NCBI GenBank assembly: GCA_025716815.1
Contig: JAIXMN010000003.1
Span: 1,302,001-1,366,000, forward strand
Direction: 5' to 3'
Length of the DNA stretch: 64,000 nucleotides
Source: Dichotomocladium elegans
Lineage: Eukaryota; Mucoromycota; Mucoromycetes; Mucorales; Lichtheimiaceae
Numbering within the stretch: the first letter of the stretch is position 1; the number at the start of each line of letters is the position of its first letter. A program made the position numbers and the translations under genes. Shown here in pieces: positions 12,204-24,773 of this stretch. The notes beneath the pieces are model-generated. The model was not told the origin of the DNA. It was given only the letters and a program-made list of their open reading frames with translations, and did no database searches.

Positions 12204-12569
12204 ATGAGGCTGTCTTAAGAGGTTAGCTACCTGTACAACCGCGGCTGTTTGAAGACGATGCACTGATTGAACACGCCTGGTTCTTTAACAGACTGTTGGA
12301 ACCGGTTCACCCCCGCACCTGTGGCAACCATGAAGATGCTCAACCTTTAGTGGTTTTTTGATACTGCTCGACTGTCTCCGATGCGGGACCTCGATTCAGG
12401 TTCTTCATGGCAACGTGATGCTCCAGAGCACGGCAGGCGAACTGCTGATGCTAGTTTGATATCGGACAACTGGTGTGGTTATGCGATGTGGATGTTACTA
12501 TCCTCGTGTTTCAGAGCACCCTTGTACCGAGTTCACGTTGGCCACTGGCGCGCATATCCTGGCATGAGG
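12204..12569. repeat. tandem repeat copy B (full unit)
   Basis: Full unit starting ATGAGGCTGTC, including the roughly 60-bp leader that copy A lacks, then the ATTGAACACG segment. It ends at the next GGCATGAGG; after that the sequence diverges. Confidence 0.85.
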
Positions 12570-12748
12570 GCAGTAGTAGCCACAGTGACGGATCGCTATC
12601 GACCGACGACCAGGATACTACAAGGATAACGATTACGATCAAGATCGCATCTCTGGCGACGATATTCTGTACCACGCTTACTTTCTCTGTACAACGATCC
12701 TATATGTATACCACTGTTACTACCCCGCTACTCTTTACTATATAAACT

Positions 12749-12775
12749 AGGATGCCCTATGACTTCGGGCATCCT
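12749..12775. repeat. hairpin: 9-bp perfect inverted repeat
   Basis: AGGATGCCC at 12749-12757 pairs with GGGCATCCT at 12767-12775 across a 9-nt loop. It lies between repeat copies B and C. It could be a structured RNA end or a mobile-element terminus; no evidence decides. Confidence 0.6.
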
Positions 12776-12888
12776 AACTTTGTATTGTTATAATAATCAT
12801 CGTTCTTCTCGTCGCGTTCGCGCTTCCTCCACGCTGTATATCAGACGTTCTTCATAAGTACTCGCAGAACAGTGCCTGTACCGTTACA

Positions 12889-13065
12889 ATGAGGCTGTCG
12901 TAAGAGGTTAGTCACCTGTACAATCGCGGCTGCTTGAGGACGATGCACTAATTGAACACGCCTGGTTTTTAACAGACTGTTGGAACCGGTTTACCCCCGC
13001 ACCTGTGGCAGGCGAGCTGCTGATGCTAGTTTGATATCCGGCAACTGATGTACATATGAGATGTC
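12889..13065. repeat. tandem repeat copy C with internal deletion
   Basis: Starts like copy B (ATGAGGCTGTCG, then GATGCACTAATTGAACACG) but jumps from CCTGTGGCA directly to GGCGAGCTGCTG, skipping about 115 bp present in A and B. GGCA stands at both deletion ends in the longer copies, a microhomology footprint. Similarity fades after about 13050. Confidence 0.75.
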
Positions 13066-15979
13066 CATGGATCATGATAGAGAATAAGTCACACACATAT
13101 GAAAAAGACGATCCCTGGAGTAAACCCATCATCAGTATATTTATCGGTATTCAGATCAGATTTTCTGGTCTTCGTGTTTATAAACATTTTTATTTGGCCT
13201 CGCTGTATTTAGGGAACGTGGTTGCGCCCCCCCCCAGCACTGTTTCTGTGTCGTTGTGGAAAGTGGACCTTGTAAATGAGATGGAATTACGTCCTGTAGT
13301 GTCCTGAGTGATTTGCGTCGCGATATCAAAAGTAGAATAATTTTAGTAATGAGGACCACTCCGCTGACAGTTAGGTTTATACAGACGTACACTCGTATTA
13401 CGAATCGTCGTTCTTTTCTCTGATAAAGTTCACTACCTTCGAGTTTCACGGCTTATTATTGTCTGTTTACGCCATCCACTGCACGTCCTGTTGCTCGGGT
13501 GAGGGCAAAATGGCATGACATGATAAGCTCAAGTTTTGGGATTGTTGATATCTTTTGTGCTTATGATACTGAACAGATAGCGAAATTTGTTAAGTTGTAT
13601 TTATACATTTATATCTATAATAAGTCGCTGTTGGTGGTTTGAATTAATTCAAGTAAGATATATTTCTTCGACTAAGCGAAATGGGTAAAATGAGAAATTG
13701 TTCCAACAAAACCAATTCTCTGACTCGGGTCATTTCAAGAGAGAATAGTAAATAAATGCTATCTGGCTTGTGTCTATCTGATCGGCAAAGAACTTTGGAT
13801 TACACACTTTATTCCATGAAGAAAAGGATTACGCAAACAGCGGAAAAGCTTTGATTTTCTCTGTTTTGCATCGTATACAATGTAGTTGTTAGTTGTTTGC
13901 TGGATTCTTGGTGGATTTGGGTCGGTGCCCCGATATATATGCAGTCTGATATGTAAGGAATGAGCGTGTCCACCAAAGGATATGAATAGGAAGGCACCTC
14001 AATGGCTAGTTCTGATGAAGAAGATACGAAAACTCTCGCGAAAAGACAACTTTGTTTTGCTCCTGATAGCCCAGGCGTAATTTTTTTTGCAAGAATATTA
14101 TATTGTAAACTATTGTACAGCCGAGAAGAGGCAAAAAGATACTTGAAATGATAACCTAACCTTCGTGTTCCAGTTGCAAGAGCACAATGAAAACAGGGAT
14201 ATTAATCCCGCAGCAAATAGGGTCGTTGACTGAGCTTTATTACCTGGGTCCTAAGCCATCATCAAGTCGCTCAGGAACATTGTAATGATTAGCAAATATC
14301 AAGTGTTTTATCACGAGCGGAAGTAAGTGAGACTGGATAAAGGTGCTCTTTATTGTATCATGAGCTGCCTCGTTATAACAAATTGGTAAGCGGTGTTTCA
14401 CGAGCTACTAAGAAGGTCATGTGGTATCCGCTCTAGAGTGATGTCTACAACATCAAGTAGCACACTTCGTCTAGTTTTTGTAAGCGATAGGTTGTCATCT
14501 TTCTTTGAGGCAAGGCTGTGAACCTGTCAAGTTGTGAATTCAATGCCCCAGGTGGGCCGAGTTGTATCCTTTCAAAAGTTTGCTGCGCGCTGGAGAATAT
14601 CAGTTCCTTTAAAGTATACTATTGCCGTACGAAGGCTTGAATGTGAGACCGAAGAAGAGTCGTATTCCGTTTTATACGTTAATAGAGCCTTATTGCTGCT
14701 GTCGCATGAGTGATGATACTGTCTGATGAGTTAGTTCGCACGGTCTAGTGAGTTTTTAGCCAAGATATACTGTGCTTCTGCACTTTTCGATGTGGGTATA
14801 GTGTATATAAAGGGGTTGGAATACAGTTGATGTTGCTAGGTGCATTTTTAAAGAGGGTGCTTTGATGTTATTGATCCGTCTCTGGACATTACCAGTTGGC
14901 ACCGAGATTTAAACCTTGGAGAAGCTTGGGAGAAGCAGGATGCGGTGCCTGATCTTGGAGCACAACGCACTCGAATTAGCTACAAGCGAAGTTAGTCGTA
15001 TATGGTGGCGCCGATATTTTGGATGCGTTACTAAAGCAACATTCTCAGCAATACTGATATCGAATTCATTATTCCATGTTGGATTGTCCATATGAATTAC
15101 TTCAGTTCCTTGTCACCACATCTTTACGGAAACAACTAGCAACATGGACCATCGTGCCCCGTTTCTGTTTCCTGGAGAACAGCCTTCAACAAATCCCATC
15201 TCCCAACTTCATTCTTAGTAGGCTTTAAAAGTGGTAGTCCACCTTCCCTATTGATTGGTTGTCATCATCATGTCAGTCACGACTATCTTCCACCAGCCAT
15301 TTAATTTTATGTGGGTAAAAACCCAGATATTGCCGTTATCCATAGCCCCGGTTCTCTTGCTCTATAAACCTCCGGCCTCTTGACGTTTGACTGAATACTA
15401 AGCTGCATTAGGGGTCGCTAAGTATATGAAATTTCTACCTCGCACGTCGCTGCCTCGCTCTTATTACTGGTTTCGCATAGCTCTTCGTAACCGCCGACCA
15501 TCCTGAAGGAGATTATTCAGGATGCTTGTGGTATTTTAACGCCACAACACTCACCATACCTTCAATCAGATCTCTGCCCTCTTCTTCCATCAAAGGTATC
15601 GCTGACTTTATGCTCCTCCTGTGCTATATATTTCTACTAAAACTAAAGTATCTACAGACTCTCGTCTGTTCCCTTTCATACGTACTCGGACATTTGTCCT
15701 TGTCGACGTCTACTTAACATCGGATGCCCTAGTACGTATTAATTATCCAAATTAGCCAAGGTAGCTTCTGTCCCATTAGACAAGTCCAGTTCCGCTAGTG
15801 TAGGAGATGCTCATTGCACTGTGCATTCCGGGTTTAGATGTCCATTCCACTTACCCCACAATTGGGGGGATTCAATATCACGCTGATATAGAGCACTTTG
15901 TCCATAATCCAAAGACTTTGTTTGCATCCCATATTCTTATTGAAAAAAAAAACGTAACTTCAAATTTACGAGTAAATCA
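13066..15979. other. gene-poor region
   Basis: About 2.9 kb with no convincing coding frame. Notable items: a C9 run at 13229, a segment near 13340-13400 repeated in degenerate form near 20230-20285, and a 9-bp inverted repeat CATCCTGAA/TTCAGGATG at 15499-15524. Confidence 0.45.
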
Positions 15980-18889
15980 TCAATGCTGGGACCTTGATGA
16001 GGACGATGCAATGGTAGAAGTTTGCTTTGCGCTAATTGGGTGTACGTCCTTGAGAACTTTTGCCTTTAGGTTGTAATACTTTTTAAGCTGAGGGACATAC
16101 ACCCATCCGTACTTGTCTGGGACTAGATCATCAGTGAGCATACCTTCCAAATGCTTGGGAAGCTCATCGACCGGTTTTACCTTCGTCAGCTTGCTCATTA
16201 AGCCGGATGGGCGATGTTTGAATATATCTTCAGGCAAATGTGGCAGAACGGATGTTGGAGGGGAGTAGAATGTTCCACGAGTCCATTCAGCGCGGCTGCT
16301 TTCGACTGAGGACTTATGTCCCAGATGAGTCCCAAGCTGCTCCCTGTTGTTGTATGCCGCTGGCAGGAGGTCAGCGATTTTGCGGAGACTGTCCTCCATT
16401 GTGTACAAAGCTTTCAAAGTTGCGGCCAAACATCCCAGGTCTCGGAAGCATTTTGGCAAAGTTAATTGCTCGAACTGTGGTATAGCGACATATAGCCCAT
16501 CAGCGGCTAAGTGGATTGACGAGAGCTGGCACTGGCAATTGGCAATCTGGATAACCCATCCCATAGGGCAGACTTCTGTAAGGGGAAGCCGAGCGAGATG
16601 ATCAACAACATCTTTTCCCTCTCTTAGCAGCTTGGCTTCATCGTCAATGATCTTTTTGACGGTGTCGGTTTTGGCAACTTCGCAAGCCCCGATGTCACAC
16701 TCTTCACCATCCACGTCAGCAATGATGCGCATGTCAATTTTGTAGCCAACAACGTTTGGACTGATCCTAGGTCTTTTTTAGACTTGACTTGGACTTGGCC
16801 TAGGTCTTTTTTAGACTTGACTTGAGCTATCGGAATAACAGTGCTTCTTTTGGTCCGTCGTATACTGGAAAATAGATTCGCCTCTATCATCAAACAGGAC
16901 ATTTCGTCAATATTTACACATGAAAAGGTGGGGAACTACAAAAGTGATGTATTACTCACGCTTTCACACGAATTTTTGGATTCGACGTGCTTCTCAACAA
17001 ATGGCGAAGAATGGGGGACCAAATATTACTTTGGTAGTCTTGTTCAGTAAGCTTGTTGTTGGAGTTTGATGCTACATATTCCCGATCGTATTGAAGGATG
17101 AAAAGGCTTTAGATCCACATGGAAAAATAAGTTAGTGGCCATACATAATCGCCATCTGCCTTTACTAATACCGCTATATTACATTTCTTCAAGAATTCGT
17201 AACAAATTGCGTTCCTTTTCCTCAAGAGGCGTCGCCAAGATGTGATGGATGTATTCCAGTGCATCCTTAGCATGACATGATTCCAAGCAGATCTGAAGAT
17301 ATAACACAGGTTAGAGTTTAAAGCACAAAACAGACCAAAGTCGGGAATTTACACATACTGCACTGATGATTTTAAGGGTCTCTGCTACAGTATCCGGCAA
17401 AGCCAATGGTTTAAGGCTATAGTCATCGGAAAATCTTTTAGTAACAGTGTCCCAATGGCTGCGAAAAAATGTGCGCTGGCCATTTTCTGTTGTGTCAATT
17501 GTGTCAAGAATCGATGAGAGCCCAAGACTGTGGTTATGTTTATAAGTACTTGAATGATCTTTTTCTCCAAAGCTATCAACTTACCACATGTTCTTCCTTC
17601 CGTATGGTGTCAACTCATCACCATGAGCCCATACCCCATATATTTTGAGTGCTTCCTGCTTTATGATTGTTCCGACTGATTTCCCCAGAAGCTCCACAAA
17701 GACCCCGTCATGCTCGGCGCGGTTCAACATATTACGTCGTAGGTCCTCACTTTCATCCACTTCACCTACGGAAACAGATGCTTTAGTTTACCGAATTTTC
17801 AGTATGACAGGTACAATTGAACATACCTTGGGCTTTTCTTTTTCCTAGCCCTTTGATATCTGCTGCAGCCCGCCGAATATTGGTCCCCAAAACATTCGTC
17901 CCTTCTTTTCTTGCTTTCAGGCTTTGTTTGACAAGCGTTCGGTCCAACCAGAACTGGTGCTGTTGTAGTGAATCTTTCCAGTTTGCGAAGTCGCATACTA
18001 GCTTCTCTTTCAAAGCTCCTTCCGCGACGTGATGCACAATTTCCGCATAGCGCCGATATGCCTTTTGTTTATCCGTGCAGCCGAACCGAATTGCATACTT
18101 CTCGAAGGTCAAATTTACGCCTTGATTGATGCACCACTTCTCATCTGTATTGATTATTTTTTTTTCTGGTCGAGTCATTAAGGCGAAGGTTATAGTGGGC
18201 AGAAAAGGCTACGAGCAGTGTTGTTTGCCGCGGGCCACACTACTTAACTTTTGATCAGAAATCCGAAAAACCCATCGCAATAATTCATCCACAGAAAGTA
18301 ACACAAAATATACGCCTAACTACGTGCACTGTGGGAAATTTCCATGCTTAATGTTTACTTCTGAAGCCAATGGCTTCTTGCGACAACGTGGCACCTCACT
18401 TGGTAACCACGCGGGTCGAACGAAACAAGAGCTAGTTAAAAGGGTGCTCCAGAGGAGCACATGGCTGCCCAGAAAACACCTTGGCGAAATCTTTTCAAAT
18501 GTATGCGCGCATTTCCCGGCACTCTAGTGGACGAACAAGAGCCCTCAGCGACAAGAATGCCGTGTGCTTCTTTTTCATTGATGGACGTGATCTTGCGCAA
18601 AAACCGTTGACTTACAAGGACCATCAGCCAGAAAGCGGCGGTGCTCCACTTCAGGGAGAAAGCTGTTGTAAAAGTCTTTCTCCAATCCCGGAAGGGCGTC
18701 TACAAAGGCAAGATATGGTGGAAAATCCATGTCCGGCGGGCGATTTGCCATAGCCCGGTCGCTGCCAAGTGGCGACCTAGCTTTCAATGTCTCAATACGA
18801 TGAAGGACCTCCATGGTCCAAGCGGGAGCCTGGTTATGGTTCGCTGGTTGTTGAATTTGTTCTGGTTGAACTGGATCGTTGCTTGCCAT
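15980..18889 (-). pseudogene. decayed multi-exon gene of an uncharacterised family
   Basis: Reading the minus strand: exon 18889-18616 (MASNDPVQPEQ, then LPGLEKDFYNSFLPEVEHRR); an unresolved stretch; an exon about 18150-17828 (EKWCINQGV to GLGKRKAQ); one near 17766-17586 (EDLRRNMLNRAEHDGVF); one near 17542-17358 (LSSILDTIDTTENGQRTFF); 17293-17183 (CLESCHAKDALEYIHHIL); one near 17050-16960 (KLTEQDYQSNIWSPILRHLL); 16891-16825 (AGESIFQYTTDQKK); and a long final exon to 15980 (VVGYKIDMRIIADVDGEE, then SSIHLAADGLYVAIPQFEQL). Splice signals and phases fit. A 33-bp tandem duplication at 16766-16824 puts two in-frame TAA codons before the final exon body. I recall similar multi-copy proteins in Mucorales but cannot assign a function. 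It may be a pseudogene or use a splice I did not find. Confidence 0.5.
16766..16824. repeat. 33-bp tandem duplication carrying stop codons
   Basis: The 26-bp core CCTAGGTCTTTTTTAGACTT plus GACTTG occurs at 16766-16791 and again at 16799-16824, offset 33 bp. Read on the minus strand in the gene's frame, each unit contains CAA-GTC-TAA-AAA, so both add a stop. Confidence 0.8.
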
Positions 18890-21209
18890 ATCTTGTGACG
18901 AGCGTTGGTTAAATACCCGAAGCAAGCTCTAGGTGATTCCAGGTGTGCACATGGCTATAACCATCGCGGAGGATTGGTGGTGCGCTAGGAGCAACGGCAA
19001 AGGCATGCCGGGAACTGTAATGACCCGATGACATAGACAAAGCACGAGTGACATCAGAGGCAACAACAAGGGCACACTAGGCACGAAACCGGGCACGAAG
19101 CCGGCAAAAGGTTGAACATCGCGATCATTCTGCTGCAGCTAAAAAGAAAGAAAACTGCTCGAAAAAGTAGATGCTTGCTTTTTCATAGTAATCGTTGCGC
19201 CTGACAATACAAAACCTAAGATCACGACAAACCGGCGATAGAATGTATTCTGTGAAGCATCGGATTCGGTATCCTTTTTTACCTCTCTTTTAGGCTCATC
19301 GGGTACGTATGCGATTGGCCGATCTACAAAGGTATCAGATTCGGATAAAAAGCAGGTCTATATAAAGATCCATACCGGATAACCGATGGAAGAGATGCCA
19401 AGGATGGATTTGATAAAGGAAATAGCTCGCTCAGAACCTCCATTATTTACGAGAAATCAAGATGGAATGGGGAGGGGGTAATGGATCATCCATGACTTCT
19501 TTTTTTATTTGACGATGCTGAAACAAGTACCACTATGTGCAAATCATATCCTCCTCCAGAAAGCCTACATTTACGACGCTCATCGCGGTTACTTCAAGTT
19601 TAGACGGGCCGTCTTTTATGGGTAAATCTAATTGCATGACCAACGGACGTAATTTTCTTGATGATCAAGATATACACAGGCGGTGGCTCAGCATAAAGTG
19701 TGCTCACTTGCAAAGCATTGCATCAAGCATAATCCAACCTATCAGAATGCGACAGAAGAAGTGGCGTTGTATGATAAATGAGATCTAGCACTGAGATTAT
19801 GAAGATACTAAGGCACATCGATATCGTCAGCCTTATTAAATAGCAGCGTTACTAATGCCCTATTCAATTCATTCCGAAAATGCACGAATAATACGCATGC
19901 ATTGCTCGCGATTGGTAATGACATATCAATCAATAAATTCTCTGTAAAGTGACCATGAGAATTAAACCGGCCATGTGCAATAACTTTCAATCCATGTCAC
20001 CCATCAGGCCAAATATAACCCGGAGATGGTCATATTGCCTGTCAGTTTTGGTTTGAAGATTGATGTCAGCTATCGCCTGTCACTTGAGCATAACCACCGA
20101 CAGAAGGTAATGATCGGTTTCTGTCGGTTATCGTCGGTTATCGGGTGAAGGCAATAATGCCATAACGTGTGAAATTATGAAGTATATTTCAGATTTTATA
20201 ACACATAATAGTGGGTATTTACAGTTAGTAATTAGAGCCACTCCGATAGTGGAAAGGTTTATAAAGACATACGCTCATATTATTATCGCCCGTTTACATC
20301 CATCCTCAACAACTAGAACGTTATATGGTGCTGAGATTATCAATTCCAAGAGGCATATTAGGGTATTGTGGATAGTGCTGTAGACATACACTATGGGGTT
20401 CCAGGCCATGTAAATCAAATTGGAGACAAACAATCGCCGCCATTGGAGTAATATACTTCCTGTATGTGAACTGGGATACGTATCACTGTATACTATTCTA
20501 CGACTTTCTGTGCCGTAGTAATTACCGAACATATAAAATTGGGAGTGGGCAACGCAGTTATTACTGTTATTGTCGGCAGCGAGCATGTAATACCATCATG
20601 GACTTTGCCAGGTTCGCTTCATTAGAGGACGGAAAACACTTCATAAACCCCATCTCCGCCTTCTCTCTCATAGCCTTAACGTTATGAGTATCGTTTTTTA
20701 CTTCTACAACAGACGAGGTATGGATATCTTTTGTGTTTTCCTCTGCTTCTCTCTGTCGCCTCAACCCTCATATTCGCCCAGTCCTAATTAGCCTTTATAA
20801 AGCCTGCGTGTCTCTTCTCCTGTTTGTTGGTGACCTCTTTCTGTGATTGTTCTTTCTGACTACCAGGACACCGATACTGCTGCTTGGATGTGAATTAATA
20901 CAGGGACTATCATATTGATGACTAGTGAACTTCGGTTCATCAAAGCGATGTTTTCTTTGCCTCTTGCTACAAAGCAGTGACAGCCACACTCTAATCTTAT
21001 GATTGTTCCTAACTAAAGAGGAAAGTTCTTAGGATCATAGCCCTCCAAGCTCTATGTGTCAGGTGGGAGGACAACAGAGTACGGCATTAGATTGGCGGGG
21101 AGCTAGCGGGGATTCAGAAATCTCGATTATCGGGGTTAAAGTCTTCGATGTGTATGTGAGGACGAGACCGTGTGTTCTGGGAGGTACACTAGCTTACCTG
21201 TCTGCGATC
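18890..21209. other. intergenic, no gene seen
   Basis: About 2.3 kb. Short scattered frames only. CGGTTATC units recur at about 20130-20150. The region near 20229-20286 resembles 13340-13400. The last 200 bp are presumably the SRP72 promoter. Confidence 0.45.
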
Positions 21210-23534
21210 ATGGCGTCATCTGTGCAGACATTATTCGCTGAGCTGAAGAAGACAATCGCCGAAGGAAATGATGAACTGACCTTGCAAATTTGCGATAAGA
21301 TTATCAAAGAGAATGCAGCAGATCAGACGGTTTTGCATTGCAAAGCAGTGACACTGATTCGCTTGGGCCGTTACAACGACGCGCTTCAGCTCATCGCTCG
21401 CAAATTCAAGGGCAGCGATATCGACCTTTCATTTGAAAAAATCTACTGCTATTACCGGACAAATCAATTCCAAGCAGCATTCGAATTGCTGAATGAGATC
21501 AAGACAAGAAGCTCAAATCCCGGCCTTTTGTTTCTCGAAGCCCAGTTGGTAACATCCGAGCGAGAAACAACGCATAGTCTTTGGCATCTCGAGATAACTA
21601 ATTGGTGGCATTTTTTTCAGCTTTATTCACAGGACAAATTTACAGAGTGTATTCGTGTATATGAGATGTTGCTTCAACAGACGAACAAGTCGGACCCGGT
21701 GTATGAAGAGATCCAAGTCAATCTCTTGGCAGCTAAGGCAGGTTTGGCGTTCACTGCAAAGAAGGCCGTGCTGGCATCTGAACCGATCGAGTTATCAGCA
21801 TCTGCGCAGTATGAGGTTGCCTACAATGCCGCGTCGTTACATCTTGCTCGGTCGGAACTAGGTGAAGCACGGAAACAATTGGAGGCTGCTCGCAGTAAGT
21901 ACTGAGGTGTGAGGTGTTATGACAAATGGATATTGACCTACGTGTGTATACAGAGGCTTGCAATGATCGTCTGAAAGAGGAGGACATGTCGCAAGAAGAA
22001 ATCGACGAAGAACTAGCTGTCATTGCTACACAGCTTGCTTATACTTATCAGATCCAAGGACGTGTGGAAGAGGCCATGGAAATTTATCATTCCGTCCTTG
22101 CTTCAGAGTAAGCGAAGAGCTGACACTGGTGTCATTCTGGAGGTGCTAAATGAGGTTTTGCATGAGTAGTCTGAAAGATGCGAGCGTGAATGCCGTTGCA
22201 TCCAACAACTTATTAGCCGTACAACAGCAGCGCGATTTGGGGCAAGCTGCCCAAAAGCTGAAAACAGCATCCAGCAAAGAAGCGAGCGCTCGGTTGAAGC
22301 GATATCAAAAGCGTGTGATAGCGATGAATGAGACACTTTTGCAATTGTACATGAAAAAGGTCAGCAAGAGCCGCTGTGTTTCTGCGTCCGTGCGCGCACT
22401 TGTCATGTTTCACTTATTTCAGATTCGCTTTAGTACGATGCATGTCGTGATTCCGCATGTAAACTTATAGCGACGTATCCAGAAAACGAGACGCTGTATC
22501 TTGTATTGGCAGCGGCAACATACCAACAGCGAAAGGCAGAGAATGCTGTCGAAGAGCTCAGGAAGTATGCACAAGAGAAACCTGAGATGCTTGCGATCTG
22601 GTTCGCGACTATTCAGGTGCAGCTGCTGCAGTCCCAGCCAGCAGCCGCCCTGGGAACGCTGGAGTCGTACCTAGGACGCCTCAATAAGGAGAATAGCGAG
22701 CGCTACAAACCGGCAATTGTTGCTCTCGAGGTTTGGCTGTACGAACAGACGGGGCAGTCGGATAGAGCGATGGAGATCTTGGACAAAGCTTCCCAACACT
22801 GGAAGATGGATGCCGAATTCTCATCGAATACACCCACGTCAATCATGAAGCAGACGGCGGCATTTAAACTGAAGACGGGAAGGTTTAGCGAGGCAGCAGC
22901 GGATTACGAGCAGCTTGTCCGGTCAGATCCAACGGATGCGCAGGCCCTTGCCGGACTAGTCGCAGCTTACGTGGAAGTAGATCCTATTAAAGCTAAGCAA
23001 TACGGCAGCTCGCTCCCAGGCGTAGCATTGGATAACTTGGATATTGCGGAACTTGAAAGCATGGTGCCTGGAGTTAAACGCGGTTATGTACGGAAACCTA
23101 CAAATGGGTACGACCGAAGAGTCCATTTACTTTTAGTAAATATCGTAGACCTTGCTAACGAAGGACGTATCTATAGTGATAAACGCAGAAAAATGCCCAA
23201 AGAAAAGAAGAAAAGAAAGCCATTGCTTCCCAAGGACTATAATCCAGAAAGAACGCCTGATCCTGAACGATGGATTCCGGCACGCGAGCGGTCCACTTAC
23301 CGGGTTAAAGGCAAGGCGAAGAAGGCAACTGGCAAAGGACCTCAGGGTACATATATCGCTGGAGGCGGTATTGGAGGTACTGGTAGTGCGAACATTGGAG
23401 GGTTGAAGGCCGCTACAGGCGGAGAGAGTCCTGAGCAGCAACGAGCGAACAAGGGTAAAGCAGCGTCCACAACACCTGCGAAGACAAGCAATAATAACAA
23501 GAAGAAAAAGAAGGGCGGCAAAAATAAGTGGTAA
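21210..23534 (+). CDS. SRP72: signal recognition particle subunit SRP72
   Basis: Exons 21210-21548, 21621-21894, 21954-22107, 22170-22359 and 22434-23534 keep phase and give 685 residues. The start ATG at 21210 (MASSVQTLFAELKKTI) fits the family; the upstream in-frame extension has no homology-like character. Seen: many TPR-like helical repeats (LHCKAVTLIRLGRYNDAL, QLAYTYQIQGRVEEAMEIYH, LYLVLAAATYQQRKAENA). Near the C-terminus is LLPKDYNPERTPDPERWIPA followed by RERSTYRVKGKAKKA. Known: that segment is the SRP72 RNA-binding motif that contacts 7SL RNA, and TPRs bind SRP68; the complex targets nascent secretory proteins to the ER. A Gly-rich then Lys-rich tail (NNNKKKKKGGKNKW) ends it. The first intron is 72 nt and stopless, so retention would keep frame. 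Confidence 0.92.
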
Positions 23535-24773
23535 ACTAGCAGGATGGCGTAAAATTGCATATATGCGTGACAACAAATTGCACAGAAAAGAATTGCTTGG
23601 CAAATTCGTCTATAAAAGTTACGATTTTTTCTTTTCTTTTTGGACCAGTGGCATACTGCGTTTCATATTGTGGATTCCACTTAATCATTGCAGACGACGC
23701 TTCCTTTACAGTCCATCAACCCATCGATCAAAGTGCTCTTCGGTCTCTGCCTGGTTGTGCATGTATGACCGTTTATACGCATAATGACAAGCTGTGTGTG
23801 TCTAAGCAAATACCTTAAATATTAGGAGCATTTACTGTCCATATGCCATACTGACTACGACAGCTGATGGCTTCCGCGCTATCCTACCTAGAATAGCACT
23901 TTCATGTTCTCCACCAAGAACACGTGGGGAACTCCTGGGTCCAAGTTCCTTAAAAGTGCATTGGACGCCGTTGTACTGAATAAACAATCAACTTCAAGGG
24001 TTATCGTTTTGTTTGGTCGTGTATATTGTAATTTCTATGCATATGAAATGTGCTTCTATCGTCAGAATGTCTGTGTCCTTTCGCCTGGACGATATAGATA
24101 CTAGCAGGTAGGCCTAGAGCTACCATTACAAGAGAACTGCAATGCACAGGTATTTCGTGTGCGAAACAAAAAGACCAAAGAGAGGACACGCTTCCCTTGC
24201 TCCCACCTACCAACACTTTCATGTATCTGTTTAGGACGGCTGCGCTTATTAGCAGCATAGCTCTTGTCCCTCTTCATAAAGTCGGTTGCAGAGTAACCAA
24301 GAAATGATGAAAATTAAAAATATTCAAAAGACTGGCGTGTTTTTCATAGAAATGCTGGTACTGCAGCTTCAAAACTGGAGGAGGCGCCTTAACTGCATCA
24401 AAATGCAAGCAGATAGATGGATAATCGTGAAGCTTCATACATAGAATAATCGCTATCATATCAGAGACTTCTTCCTAAAGGTCGGACACCAGTATCGTTA
24501 CTGATGGTGTGAGGCAGAATAGTATGTACGGAATTCAAAGGTCGTTGGGCCATAAGATCTATTCTGAGTACGTTCCTGTCGTTCATGTTTCTACAAAGCA
24601 ATCCTGGCGGTATACTTTATTTTAGATCCGAAAGAACTGACAACATTAACAGGCGAAGACGACATTGCAATGTCTTCTGTGCATAGCAATCAGACTCCGA
24701 CGAAGTCACAGTTGGAGAGGGGTTTATCACACTTTTCAGTGGAGGGGTTCTTCCTATATTTTATCTGGATAGC
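23535..24773. other. intergenic, no gene seen
   Basis: About 1.2 kb holding the SRP72 3' UTR and the upstream region of the SR-protein gene. Only short frames without family character. Confidence 0.5.
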
